In this document: one piece after another, positions 35,141 to 46,948 of the stretch | Numbering within the stretch: position 1 is the stretch's first letter | Layout: each line of letters starts with the position of its first letter | NCBI RefSeq assembly: GCF_041260155.1 | Contig: NC_091932.1 | Location: 4,239,501-4,303,500 of the forward strand | DNA: 64,000 nt | Direction: 5' to 3' | DNA from: Ptychodera flava | Taxonomy: Eukaryota > Hemichordata > Enteropneusta > Ptychoderidae | Position numbers and translations under genes: made by a program | Notes under the pieces: model-generated | Told to the model about the DNA's origin: nothing | What the model saw: only the letters and a program-made list of their open reading frames with translations | Database searches by the model: none

Positions 35141-35778
35141 GCACAAGGCCTCACATTTTGCTGCAATGCACCTCAAAATTACAGAAATTGCACAAAACAC
35201 ACACACCGTAACATACTTCAAAACGTTTATTTTTTGAACATGATTAAAGTGACCATAATTCAACGGGCTACGTTTGCTTCTGCTCTCAACTCTGTGGAAT
35301 GAAACGTTAATACGCAACTTTAACCTTGAAAGGAATGAAACACGCTGGGCCCGAATAAGCTTACGTCTATTTCGAACTGTTGGTCAACAGTTTTACGCTA
35401 GCAAAATGGCGGTCTCCGGGTAGTCATGTCGGTTAAAGCTAGGAAAAAGGTGATATTTCAGTGAATTTTAAATGGTCGTGGTGGGTCCCTAATAACCAAG
35501 TTGTCAATGAGTGTTGGCAATTTGTAATTTGAATGGAAACTTTTCGAAATATCGCCAAACAAAGTTGCGACAAGGGTGCTGTCGGGCGTAACGTGGACGC
35601 TATTCTACGCAGTTTCCCATAGCTGTGGTGGCGGGGTTATCGTAAAAGTCAAAAACCAGCCCGTAAAAGGCGGGAATCCCGTCTGAAAACACCACAGCTA
35701 TGGACCCACAGCTAACTCCATATGTAACTCGTTCGAAAGTAAAGTTCGGCCATTTCTTATCAACAACAATCCAGATAA

Positions 35779-36162
35779 ATATCTCCTCAATGGTCGTATC
35801 AGACAACATGGACAAGTGATTGTAAATACATTCTTCGTGCGTATTACAATGGTAAAATTCCAGAAAACATCGAGACTATACGCGAAGTTTGGCCAGAGAT
35901 AATCCAGGCAGCCGCAAGCAGACAGGAGAAAAAACGACCCAAGCACACTAACAGTGTACAGAAATTACTTGAATCGCAAGGAATTACTTTTCCAAGCAAG
36001 CAGACGTCAAAATCACCCGGTACACCAACATGTGCTGGCACAGATGTCATTACCACAGTGAATGTAAACAAGGGTTTGGTAAAAAACGACGCAACTCCAT
36101 TCAGTAGAGAGCGTGCAACTTTGCAATGTTTCACAACAGACCCGGCCGTACTATCAACCTAG
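35779..36162 (+). CDS. Open frame without ATG inside the large foldback element
   Basis: A stop-free plus frame of 127 codons contains CKYILRAYYNGKIPENIETI and REVWPEIIQAAASRQEKKRP, then NSVQKLLESQGITFPSKQTS. Its composition (charged and polar, mixed helix-like) looks more protein-like than the neighbouring frames. No ATG lies in frame and I recognise no family. It may be an exon of a transposon protein or a captured host exon. Confidence 0.3.
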   Translation: MSPQWSYQTTWTSDCKYILRAYYNGKIPENIETIREVWPEIIQAAASRQEKKRPKHTNSVQKLLESQGITFPSKQTSKSPGTPTCAGTDVITTVNVNKGLVKNDATPFSRERATLQCFTTDPAVLST

Positions 36163-37530
36163 CATGTACTATGAACAGAATGTATTGCCTTACCACCAGT
36201 CTACATGTATGTTCGCATAAATGCATCCCTATGCGTACGTGGCGAATTATGGCGATACTATATAGTATGGCTCCGAATCAACCTTTACACTCGTATCCAT
36301 TTTCTCATCCGGCATGTAATGACATTAACACTCAGCCTCCTTTGCCGACTGAACAACGTAACCATCGCGCCAGCCATCTCCACCTCCTCCATTTCAATAG
36401 TAATGGCGAGTAATTGTCCCAAATGTTCATTCCGTAAGGCAATGCAATATTTTGCTGTTCTTGTTTTTCTTTTAACTTTTGGTAGACTACAACATATCAG
36501 AAATTTGAGAAAGAAAAATTTGCTTCGAAATATATTTCAACTGCTTTCTCGTTTTGCGACCTTACATCAGAGTTACCTTGTTCAATTATCCGTTGATTTC
36601 GTATTCTAAACTTCTTTCCGTGAAGTAGTGCACAGTAGATTTTCTCGTGCGAAATACAGACAAAGTCGTCATCTGTAAGCGGCTTTGGTTTTTTCGTCGA
36701 CTAAAGATATCAGTTGACTTTATTTCACCGATTCCAAAGCGGAAGTCGAAGTACATGTTACTCCATTTACTCATGGTCACCACTATATTCACTTTATTCG
36801 TGTTCATAAAATAAATATTAAAAAAGTATGATAAGAGGTATGTATTTTGTTTATTCGTTTTGCAATGTGAGGTGTTTGTGCAGCAAAATATCTGGTATTT
36901 CGACTTGTCTTAGCAGCAACATATGCGATATTTCAATTCATTTTAGCTTGCAGCCGAAACCGTAAAAACAGTTACATTGTAGGTCAGATGTATCTCTCAG
37001 TCTAGACAGAGCGGCTGTCCCATGCTGGTTTACCGTAATTAATCAAGGTGTCGGTGGCTTTGAAATGTGTCGTGATACCCAAGCTTACCGTGTGTTTTGT
37101 ATGTGAAATGCGTCCGTCTCACACGCTGAGTTGCGGTGCCTAGTTGAAATCCACTGTATATCCATAGGGGACTGTGATGAAGAAAAGGAGAGGAACTGAT
37201 AGAGAAAACAGTGAGAAAAACTCAATAATGAGCTTATTAATACTGTCTGGGTAGCCTGTGGTCTCTACTGTCAACACACTCAGTAATTTAGCAATTCCCT
37301 TGTGTGTTCAGTCCAGACACTCAAATGAGTCGGTTCTTTTTATCTACAATGTTATCTTCAAAACTTTTGTGCCACGTACAAAAAAGTAAACGTAATGTAT
37401 ATGAGACTGTTCAACCATCCTGTTTTTTGCTGTAGTTGTCGAAAGTGACCGACTACTCCTGAGTCCTGGCCAACCTTCCCTACCTGTGCACTGTACTCGC
37501 TTTCTGTGTCCTTGAAAGTCCACGATCCTA

Positions 37531-37796
37531 GGGAGCCGTCATTATTTATGGTCTGGGGGGTCGGAGGAATCTGAGAGGGGAGGGGGGGGGTCACTCAAAA
37601 AATCGAAAGCTACAAAGGGGGGGGTTGCTCAAAAGTGGAGAACAAGAAGTGGGGGGCCTACTCAATTTCGTTGATATGTACTGAAGCATTTAGTGAAGCT
37701 ATGAATTAACACAACAATAATAGTAAAGAACAGCAATATGTATGCTTGAGATAATTTATGTTCATACCCGGTATATGTACACATACACACAAACAC

Positions 37797-37847
<51 letters not shown>

Positions 37848-38762
37848 TATATATTATATATATATATATCATAATACAGGTGGTTTCAAGAAGAAACTTA
37901 AATCTCATTACACTATGTGTTTCACGTTATTGTGATCTTCAGACGAGAATGATCAGCTATTCGACATGGCAAGCCTTATGTTAGAGGCTTGTACTGAGTA
38001 CATTTTTCAGTATTTCCTGATTAAAGATTGATATTCTTGCCTGATCATTTATGAGAAACATCTGCTTTCTATATTCTACATTGTATAGGTTACCGATAGG
38101 GGAAATGTGTAAAGCAAGCTAATTCTGATTCTATAAAGTTTACAACCAGTGGAATACCTTGCAACAAACCCATCTTTTATTGCAGGAAAATAATGATAAA
38201 AATAAATGTGAATGTATGTCTGTCGCTATTTTTTCGTTTTCAAAAAATGTAATCTTCATTGAAATCAGTGAACTGGAATATAAGTTTTGGAATAATGTCT
38301 CAGATTTCTGTTCCTTTGAGTTTTTTATACAAAAAAATCTGAAAAAAATACTCCCCAAGTGCCACCAAATAACGCCATTTTAATCTCTATTTTTCAAACG
38401 CTCCAACGGCAGGAGGGGGGATACCCTCCTCCTGACCTCCCCCCGTTGCGCGGTCGCTTATGGTGCTTTTGCACCGCATCTTCGCCCTCGTAAAAAATCC
38501 TACGGAGAACACTGCATGTCATCAGAGCACTGGATACAGACCTGTACATCAGCCCCTGTCACAGCAATGGAACCTCTTTCCGACACAGACCTGTACAGGG
38601 CCTGTCACAGCAGCAATCCATTTTACTGTATAGATATTTAACTTTCCCATTTGTTTTTTTTGGGGGGGTCACTCAAAATTACTCAAACACGTCATGGTTG
38701 AAATTTTGGAGTTTCTAAAGCAATTCCTCCGACCCCCCAGGCCGTAAATAATGACGGCTCCC
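37531..38762. mobile_element. 1.2-kb TIR element with GGGAGCCGTC ends
   Basis: The left end GGGAGCCGTCATTATTTATG and the reverse complement of the right end, GGGAGCCGTCATTATTTACG, continue through CTGGGGGGTCGGAGGAAT for about 40 bp of TIR. No clear target duplication was identified. It contains a TA microsatellite (37801-37872) and, at 38340-38450, one inverted unit of the minisatellite found in the 24525-26386 element. There is no coding capacity that I can recognise. Confidence 0.85.
37801..37872. repeat. (TA)n microsatellite
   Basis: TA alternation with three short AATA/TTAT breaks, preceded by (CA)n-like sequence, inside the 37531-38762 element. Confidence 0.95.
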
Positions 38763-39264
38763 TTCAACATCAGACTGCATGCGAAATGCATGAAATGCGG
38801 AAGCAGATCCAATCCATATTTGGTATAGTCTTTACCAAATATGGCTGGGGACGTAAAGGTCATTTCGCTAGCTCACTGTCGTTTGCTAAAGGTCATTTTA
38901 GCATAAAAATAATACGCTGATATTTATAGATTGTGGAGCGATTAACTTGCCGTATAATGAAACAAAAGGCCGCATACTACAGCCCGTCACCTCACCTGAC
39001 TTTGAACTCTTGCATAAAAGCAGTTGTTCGCATTTAGACAACGTCGTTTCACATCAAAGGAATCACGTAGGTGAGTACATACACAGCTTTGGGAACAACC
39101 CCCATAAACAAATGATAGATCAGCACTTGGTGAGTTGCTAAACTTTGTCCGTCGGTGCGATTCGCCGGTCAAAACTCGTTGTTTCAGTTCGTGCAGTATG
39201 GTGGTAATTCATGAGGAGATAGTTTGTGAAGGGACCTATGCTTGCACTTCGAGATAGGACACAT
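38763..39264. other. Spacer
   Basis: No gene is recognised. Confidence 0.35.
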
Positions 39265-39427
39265 CACAGTCACCCGTTTTCTAAAATTGTGCTCTGCCCC
39301 CATAGACAGACAGACGGGCCGATAGACGTGTGTATATGCCTGAGAAGAATACATGTAGTACATGTATGTACACACGTCTATGGGGCTCGTAGGCGCAGAG
39401 CGGAATTTTAGAAAACAGGTGACTGTG
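39265..39427. mobile_element. 163-bp hairpin element with CACAGT ends
   Basis: CACAGTCACCCGTTTTCTAA and its near reverse complement at the right end bound an imperfect palindrome whose centre is TACATGTAGTACATGTATGT (about 39352). The flanks (GGACACAT and GGCACACG) are similar but not an exact 8-bp duplication. The ends begin with the same hexamer as the elements at 26877 and 30983. Confidence 0.75.
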
Positions 39428-40416
39428 GGCACACGCACCTGAGGCATGCAACACAGGCTCGGCTAGTACCCAATTTTTTATATTCAGCACCAGCCTTGAC
39501 TACATACGTCGTGACGATTATGATATGAGTGACCATAGACAGTCTATGGAGCGACCGACTGTCCATAATTATCTGATAATGCTGCCGGTCGGGTCAGTTT
39601 GACCTTTGTGAACATGCACGTCATGCAAGTTGCCCATGTGCCAACTTGAATCGATACGCACCGTGTCAACTTTGATCCTTACTGATATACAAAAGGTAAA
39701 ATTACAAAGAAAGTTCCAGAATTTCTTTAATTTACTCAAAGACTTTGATTAAGGGGGTGCACTAAATATTTATGCCATTTACACTGCGGTGGAAGGGCAC
39801 CAAAATGAAATGACACTGAGTGCTTTTTGTGGATTTTTTGTCATTGTGCTTTTGTGGAATATTTTTTTCTTGGTTGTCATTTATGCACCCATTATTCCAA
39901 AAGTTTGCATTTGCTCTTCTTCAATTCTCACACCTTGCATCTTGACAAATTTCAGTCAATGTGAAAAGACGTAACTGATCAAGTAATGTTGCACCTTGTC
40001 CTTGGTTACTTTTCAAAAAACTATTTACAAAATAAGAATTCAGTAAACAAAAAAAGAGATCAGCAAAAAGTGGAAAACATATCAGAGAAACCATCCATAC
40101 AAAAACTGATCAAGTTATGAGGATAAAAATCTGCGGCAACATTTTGAAAATAAGTTAATGTTTAACTGTATGGTTTGAAATCTTGGGGAAGTTCCTAATA
40201 CATGGTTGGATCACTTTTTAGAGAATGTCACATTTGCATCCAAGCTTCAACAGCCAATCACATACATGCTGATAGTGTACATTTACATGTTTTAAAAAAA
40301 TACAACTGGTTTTCAAGTGCAAGCATTCTAAATTGCTCCCAGTGTAGCCAGTGTGCAGGAACACAAGCAGCTACTTCCAAGCTGGCATTTTCAGCCATTT
40401 TTGGGTATTGTTTGAA
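39428..40416. other. Unassigned DNA
   Basis: A small palindrome (CCATAGACAGTCTATGG near 39533) is present. I see no gene. Confidence 0.4.
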
Positions 40417-40419
40417 TTA

Positions 40420-41090
40420 CAGTCTGCACGATAACCGGCTTTTGAGGTGTGGCCGGTACCAGCGATTTGATTGGGTATTGTAGGGTGATTGGCATGTGTG
40501 ACATTATGTTAGAAACCATTTTCTTTAATGGGTGGGTTCAATCGCTAAGGTATAAATAACAATCAATATTTGTTATCATATGATGATATTTTACAATAAT
40601 TTGATATTGTTGTAATTTATTCAATTAAATAATTATTTCGTTGATGATTTGAAGACGTTGACAACGTCAGTATGCACGTCTTCTATGACAGTTAAATTTC
40701 CCACCCTCCGCATAAATGGTTGACACTTCGACGAGAGTTGACCGCTGTCGCTCCAGTCTGCACGATAACCCGGCTTTTGAGGTGTGGCCGGTACCAGCGA
40801 TTTGATTGGGTATTGTAGGGTGATTGGCATGTGTGACATTATGTTAGAAACCATTTTCTTTAATGGGTGGGTTCAATCGCTAAGGTATAAATAACAATCA
40901 ATATTTGTTATCATATGAAGATATTTTACAATAATTTGATATTGTTTGTAATTTATTCAATTAAAATAATTATTTCGTTGATGATTTGAAGACGTTGACA
41001 ACCTCAGTATGCACGTCTTCTATGACAGTTAAATTTCCCACCCTCCGCATAAATGGTTGACACTTCGACGAGAGTTGACCGCTGTCGCTC
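40420..41090. repeat. Tandem duplication, two ~334-bp copies
   Basis: 40420-40753 and 40754-41090 are nearly identical, differing mainly by single-base indels in homopolymers. Each starts with the TIR and ends GAGAGTTGACCGCTGTCGCT. Confidence 0.97.
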
Positions 41091-43248
41091 CTACAACCAC
41101 CAAAACATTAGAACAAGAAACGCACATGGTTCTTAAAGTTACGGATCAAATTTAAAGCTAATGATGTTTCTAGAGTAGAAATAAAGATAGGTACAAACCG
41201 TACAAAAATGGCTTTGTTGGAACGAACCTACATTGAAAGGTCTAAATGTAGCGATCACATGAACATCCCGACCGGTCCAACTACCCGTCGACTGCCGTAC
41301 TGTCAAGATTCGATGTCTAAAACAACAAAGAGTTGCTGTTTAGCCCCTGCTGATGTGTACCAGCCCCCAAAGAGTACAACCACATTTATAGAAAGCTACA
41401 AAATATGCGTATGTTTTACTCACAATTACTGAATCCTGTCTCAAAACTGTCATCCATATAATTTCCTGACGGGCAGTGTCACTGAGTGTGTGGATACCGG
41501 ATACGATCATCGTTGCATGGACATACCACAGATGATCGTTGACACTCGCTGGAAAAACGACGGCTGGGACTATTATTTTGTTTGGTTTTACAGAGTGTAA
41601 TGGGTTCAGGTACAGAGATATCGACTGATTACAGATTGGAAGGTAAATTGCCTGTAGGGCAGTGACGGGCAGCAGTATGACCCTTTGATCGAACACTTGC
41701 AACACTGCCTGCGATCGCAGACAGTTGTGAGATCGACAGAAATTTTAGTTGTTGGGATTTTTTCAACAAATACGGGCTACCACAAGTTTAACTCTATGTG
41801 CAGTTGTAATTAGCAACCTCTACTACATTACATTAATACAGAAAATGTGCTCATACGCCGACGAGTTACTCCGTATTGTGCAAGTTTTGTACATTTCGAG
41901 TGGCTCGCCGGCCCGGTGAAGCTATGAATGAGCACGCACGAGTGAGTAATACACGACAGCTCATTATGCATGACCTCATTATGTCTAGCCTCTAAACCAA
42001 TAGGTGCAGCTTTGAGATGTCATGTGATACTATTCATGAGTATTTGTTTACAACATATGCGATTTTCCCGCCACGTCATTAGCGTTTGTTTTCTTGATTA
42101 TCTACGCCTATTTTACCTTATTAAGGCATAGCTGATGATTCATACTTTGAGGGCAATAATAATCAGCTAAGCTGCATTCAAAAAATGGTAAGGGATTGGC
42201 TAGTACCGCGCTTCGCACCCTTACGACTGGGATTTGACATGTGTCAATCAATGGTTTTCACTGCAAGTTACTCGAAATCGTGTCAATCAGAGCAATTACC
42301 GACGAGGGGGCAAGCCCCCGATGAGTAACATGAAGTTGTATGTTGCCAGGAGTAAACCATTGCCGATTGGAGAGGTTTGCATTAGTCTGACGGTACTTAA
42401 GGTGGAACATAATCGGCTTGAAAATTTTAGGGTTTTTCATTGTTTCGCTCAAAAGTTAACTGTGCTGAGAACACATTTTAATGAACCACAGAAACGATTA
42501 ATCATTTTTAAACAATTAGTAATACCTAAAGGCCTTATTTTTCATACTAAATTGTCTACATGATTTTTAGACCAAAAATTACAAAGTTTCAAAGAGAGGT
42601 CCTGTCAACCCCATAGAAAATGTACCCTCCATTTCTCCGTGCAGTGAGGTCACCAGCCGAGCGGGCGGGACTTTAGCACCCGTTTACCGTATTGTGGAAG
42701 CTATGCCCAAAGTGACACTTGCAGCCTTTTTCAAGCAGCGTCGTGTTCAACAGCGGGATTATGCCACAAAATTGACAAAATTTTCGTATTTTGCCCTATA
42801 TTCACACACGTGAATTTGCTCCATTTCTGCCAACGATCGCGTGTCTAGTGACCCAGGTGACGTTATTTTACGTTTACATTGACAATGGGGTACGTTTAAT
42901 CGGCAAAGTTTGGCGATTGTCTGTTTAGACCAAAAATTACAAGTTTTGAAAGTTGAGTTCGTTCAAAATCAAGTAATTTTAGCTACCCAATTGAAAATTG
43001 ATAAAATTATATTTTAAAATATGTATATTGCCAAAACATTTGTCGACAATATTCTTCAGACCTATAGCCGACACTTACCATCTCAAAAACAGTGAAAATA
43101 TACCTTAGTTTATGAGAAAACCGCGTCTTTATTTTGGCGATATTGCTGGCTTTTGTTTACTTTCAATGACGCCACTGAAAGACGCCATTCTTGCCAATAT
43201 TACCCGTCATGCAATGGTACCGGAAAAGCCCGGTCGTCGTGCAGATTG
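40420..43248. mobile_element. 2.8-kb TIR element with TTA target duplication (PIF/Harbinger-like)
   Basis: The left end CAGTCTGCACGATAACCGGC and the reverse complement of the right end, CAATCTGCACGACGACCGGG, share a TIR of about 25 bp (CTTTTNNGG follows). TTA flanks both sides (40417-40419 and 43249-43251). The first ~334 bp, TIR included, are tandemly duplicated. The frames inside (for example 41340-41705 minus, 121 codons) are not recognisable as transposase or Myb-like protein, so it is probably non-autonomous. Confidence 0.75.
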
Positions 43249-43251
43249 TTA

Positions 43252-45040
43252 AACTACTTCACTGAATGATCAAAGACGCTTGTACACTAAGTACATGTTG
43301 TTTTCTTGGTGATCCTATGGCTTAGGTTAGCGTCCACCTCAATGGGAATTAACCGTCTGTCAGTTTGCTCATGGAGGTACAAGTGAGATTGCTTGGTTTT
43401 TATGATGTATCTCCTTGGCTTACCCAGGATTTGAATGTATTTGCATGACATGTAGACTATCTAAGGAACAAGACCTTTAATGTCTGTGCCTTGACTCACT
43501 AGAAGAATGCATATCTAATAGTTCTGGTAGTAAATTGATGTTTATAAAGCAGACTACTCTCTGATAATTTGACTGTGGTTTAAATATCCTTTGTACACAA
43601 CTCTTCTATCAAAAAATTCTGGAATAAATAAAAAATAAACTAGAAGCGTAGCAGAGAGCTAAGTATAGGTAGATTGGGAGGCAAAAGACAATGCCAGTCA
43701 CAGATAAAAACAAAAGAAATCCTTCCGTTGGCATGGTACACTTTAATTTAATCACTTCATATGCAGCAACAATAGTCAATGCTGAACTATCAGAGAAGTA
43801 CGGGAAATGTTCTCATTTGTGATTCGACTGACTCTCTCATTGAGTAAACTAGTCTAGATCTTGACGTCTTCGCCTAACAAGGCTGAAAGACGATGAGATC
43901 TAGGCTAAGAGTAAGGAAAACAGTAGTTTAGTATGGGCTGCAATTAAATCTCTATTTATGGCATTTTTGTGAAGGGTCAGAGTACTCTGTCCACTAAGTG
44001 ACCTGTGCAGGTCTAGCTATGGTCACTCCATAAAGTTGTTTACCATTTCACTCAGACAATGTCTGGCAGAGAACTCCAAGTCTCAGATCTTTCAACATTG
44101 CTTCATGATGTTCTATGAAAAAGGTGTCTAAGTGGACATAATTGAGATGTACTTGTGATTAAAGGCGTCTTTCAAAGGAGGACTTATATCATAGAAATAG
44201 TTAGTTGCTGTCAATAACCAGGGATTGAGGACTGCAAACATTTACAATGAATTGTACAAGTCTTGTTTACATGTACATTGAACCAAGATCATACTTTGAC
44301 CTGTTTGGTGATGAAAAACACTGTACAGCAATGAAGCTTGAATAGATCAATACATAGCACTAGTTTTGCTGGAACTGAAGGTTTAATCTAACGTCAGGTA
44401 TTCAGATATTGACACTGCAAAAATGAGGTAAAAAGAGGTATTTTTAGTTTCAGACCATATGTAATCACAGATAAGCAGAAATACAGCTGAAATGGGCAAA
44501 CACAACTGACTTGATATGTCTTACCAAAAACAATAAAAGGTCATGAAACTGACACATGTTCTCGTACATCTTTCTGCAATGTTCCACAATATTTGAAGTA
44601 ACTAATTGACTGCTAACATAAAGGATACCATCATTACAAACTTATAACAAACATCAGATCATGTCAACTCTTTCAACACAACTTCGACAGACATGGCAAC
44701 TTCAAAAGTTCACACTGATGCTTGTTTGCCAACATGGAAAGTTTGGTATCAATGTTTGATGTCTGATGTACGTTGCATGACAGAGTGTCAATACAAATAC
44801 ACCAGCATTGATGCTAGCATACAGATGCAGACAGCCAAACACTAAGACAATGAAATCAATTTCATTAGAATAAAATAAAAGTCGTTTCCACTTCATTCGC
44901 ACAATAATTGTCCACAGATTTTTAGAGTTTTACCCACCAAGACGCCAAGAGTTGGCATAAATTTATTATTGTCTTAGTTTTAATGACCCTGAACGCAACA
45001 CTGTTCTTAAAGCAACATTTAAAATACAGTGATTTTATCA
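43252..45040. other. Region upstream of the kelch coding exon
   Basis: No coding exon is recognised. The splice acceptor directly before the kelch ATG implies that at least one 5' untranslated exon and the promoter lie here or further left, but I cannot place them. Confidence 0.45.
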
Positions 45041-45051
45041 TTCTGTTGTAG
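45041..45051 (+). promoter_or_regulatory. Predicted splice acceptor 13 bases before the kelch start codon
   Basis: TTCTGTTGTAG has a pyrimidine-rich tract ending in AG. It places the start of the coding exon at about 45052 and implies a 5' untranslated exon upstream. The alternative is transcription starting nearby with this AG unused. Confidence 0.5.
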
Positions 45052-45064
45052 AAAGTAAGTCACC

Positions 45065-46948
45065 ATGGCAACTGGCAGAGGTCTTGTAACCAGGGGAAGC
45101 ATTACTGTGCATCACTTACCAATGGCTAATATAGGTCATGTCAAAGCAGCTGCAGTAGAGGAATCAAATCTACAAATGTTCAAGGTCGTCGGCAATGGAC
45201 ATGACCTTGAATTCACCTCAGCGGCACATTCCCATGGATTGATGCAAGGCATGAATGACCTTCGGCAGGAAGGCCAGTTCACGGATATCACGCTTCATGT
45301 TAGGGATAGTGTATTCCATGGTCACCGTGCAGTTCTTGCATCCAGTAGTGGTTACTTCCATGCCATGTTTACCACGGATATGAAGGAAAGCAAATACGAA
45401 GAAATTACTTTGAATGATGTAGATCCGGCCATCATGCAAATTTTATTGGATTACATCTACACAGCAAAGATCATCATCACTGATGGCAATGTTCAAGATT
45501 TACTACAAGTAGCAAGTCTTTTCCAGGTGTTTGCAGTCCGTGATGCATGTGCAGCTTATCTACAACGACAGCTCCATCCATCCAATTGTCTTGGTTTCCA
45601 AAGATTTGCTGACAACCATGGATGCACTGAGCTGGCAGACACTGCTGCTGAGTTTTCACGTATCTATCTGGAAGAAGTCAGTCAAAATGAAGAGTACTTA
45701 ATGCTTACCAAAGATGCACTTCTAGAATTCATCAATACTGATGATATCTCCGTAAAAGAAGAAATTCTGTATGAATCAATCATGCGTTGGGTGACCCATG
45801 ACGTGGAAAGTCGAGCCAAGGAACTCCCTGATCTATTACCAAAGGTGAATTTTGCCAGGGTTGATACAAAGTATTTTGAAGAGAAAGTGATGTCGCATCC
45901 ACTGATAGAACAGCTGTCGTCATGGCAAGATGCAATCTCTATGAAAGGCGGTCCATCCAGAGGCAAACAGCTCATTCTGTTGTTGAGCGGCAAAACAGGT
46001 CGACCCAATCTACCAACACAGTTCAACCATGATGTCTTTAGTTTCAATCCAGAAACACAAGAGATGACAGTACTCTGTCGTGATCCAGAGCGCGAGGCCA
46101 ACAGCTTTTACGACAGCATTGCCACAGCATCCAAAGTAGGCGACGATGTTGTCTTTATCCGTGCCAATAATACATGGCTATTCAACATTAAGACATTGCA
46201 GTGGAAGAAAGTGGCACCATCGTTACGAGGAACCTACCGTTCAGAAACAAGCTCAGTTGAAGTTGGAGGGTATGTCTATGTCCTTGGCGGTCACTCTATT
46301 GAATTCAATAGAGAGGTAGCATTTGCTGAACGCTACAATCCACAACAAAATGTCTGGGAAGTAATCTCACCAATGATCCGTGCTGCAAGGGGAGCTGCAG
46401 TTGCATCCTGCAATGGTAAGATATTTGTGATGGGTGGTCACACTGAAGTAGGAAACATCGCTGACGCTCAGTGTTATGACCCGGCAACCAACACATGGAA
46501 GCTTTTGGCGCCAGTTCCCATAGCAACAAGTGGTGGCACAGCCATAACACTGCACAATCAAGTGTATTTGATAGGGGTCAAAAATCCAGCAACTTCCTAC
46601 GACAACCCTTTCCCAATCTACAACCACGTCTTCCGTTATGATGTTGCCACGGATACATGGCAACAGGTGGCCAGCATGTTGGATGGACATCGCAGATGCT
46701 CTGTGGTGATACACAACGGTAAAATCCACGTTCTTGGAGGAACACGACGTGACTTCATGAGTGGAAATATGCAGTGGGTGACGTCAGTGGAAGTGTATGA
46801 TCCAAATGAAGATAGCTGGACACCCAATGGAAGAGTATCCCAGCCGCTATTCTGTCATTGTGGAATGATGTTTACAGTTGAGGATGAAGAATCTGATGAA
46901 GATATCGATGAAGACCATGAAATCCAGGCCAAAAAGACAAAAGCATAA
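45065..46948 (+). CDS. BTB-BACK-Kelch (kelch-like family) protein, 627 residues
   Basis: Proteins of this family are usually substrate adaptors of Cullin-3 ubiquitin ligases: BTB dimerises and binds CUL3, BACK supports this, and the kelch propeller binds the substrate. The BTB domain (about residues 63-168) shows QFTDITLHV and HRAVLASSSGYFHAMF. BACK covers about 175-280. Kelch repeats cover about 305-600, with GGYVYVLGG (401-409) and YNPQQNVW, NGKIFVMGG (450-458) and YDPATNTW, YDVATDTW (525-532), and NGKIHVLGG (551-559) and YDPNEDSW. An unusual ~60-residue N-terminal extension precedes BTB, and the tail is acidic (606-619), ending KKTKA. The length is normal for the family. The start is the first ATG after an in-frame TAA nine bases upstream, in a good context (CACCATGG). 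The whole coding sequence is one exon. I cannot name an orthologue. It is convergent with TPR. Confidence 0.95.
   Translation: MATGRGLVTRGSITVHHLPMANIGHVKAAAVEESNLQMFKVVGNGHDLEFTSAAHSHGLMQGMNDLRQEGQFTDITLHVRDSVFHGHRAVLASSSGYFHAMFTTDMKESKYEEITLNDVDPAIMQILLDYIYTAKIIITDGNVQDLLQVASLFQVFAVRDACAAYLQRQLHPSNCLGFQRFADNHGCTELADTAAEFSRIYLEEVSQNEEYLMLTKDALLEFINTDDISVKEEILYESIMRWVTHDVESRAKELPDLLPKVNFARVDTKYFEEKVMSHPLIEQLSSWQDAISMKGGPSRGKQLILLLSGKTGRPNLPTQFNHDVFSFNPETQEMTVLCRDPEREANSFYDSIATASKVGDDVVFIRANNTWLFNIKTLQWKKVAPSLRGTYRSETSSVEVGGYVYVLGGHSIEFNREVAFAERYNPQQNVWEVISPMIRAARGAAVASCNGKIFVMGGHTEVGNIADAQCYDPATNTWKLLAPVPIATSGGTAITLHNQVYLIGVKNPATSYDNPFPIYNHVFRYDVATDTWQQVASMLDGHRRCSVVIHNGKIHVLGGTRRDFMSGNMQWVTSVEVYDPNEDSWTPNGRVSQPLFCHCGMMFTVEDEESDEDIDEDHEIQAKKTKA

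Larger units (their letters stand above)
34052..37432. mobile_element. 3.4-kb foldback DNA element flanked by TA
   Basis: The ends CAGCAAAAAACAGGATGGTT (left) and its reverse complement (right, ending at 37432) are flanked by TA (34050-34051 and 37433-34). The arms run about 34052-35065 and 36960-37432, plus the paired block 34862-35065/36965-37160. They match in order: the AACCGACTCATT block, AGGCTACCCAGACAG, TTTTTCTCACTGTTTTCTCT, GTGGATTTCAACTAGGC and GACCTACAATGTAAC. The left arm is interrupted by a separate TA-flanked MITE (34418-34859). The interior (35066-36960) has one open stretch (35779-36162 plus) but no recognisable transposase. TA duplication is typical of the Tc1/mariner group; the assignment is tentative. 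Confidence 0.8.

Noticed and set aside
26877-37432. Large virus-like DNA element because of long inverted ends
   Set aside because: No capsid, integrase, protease or polymerase frame is seen; the arms and short interiors fit foldback transposons.
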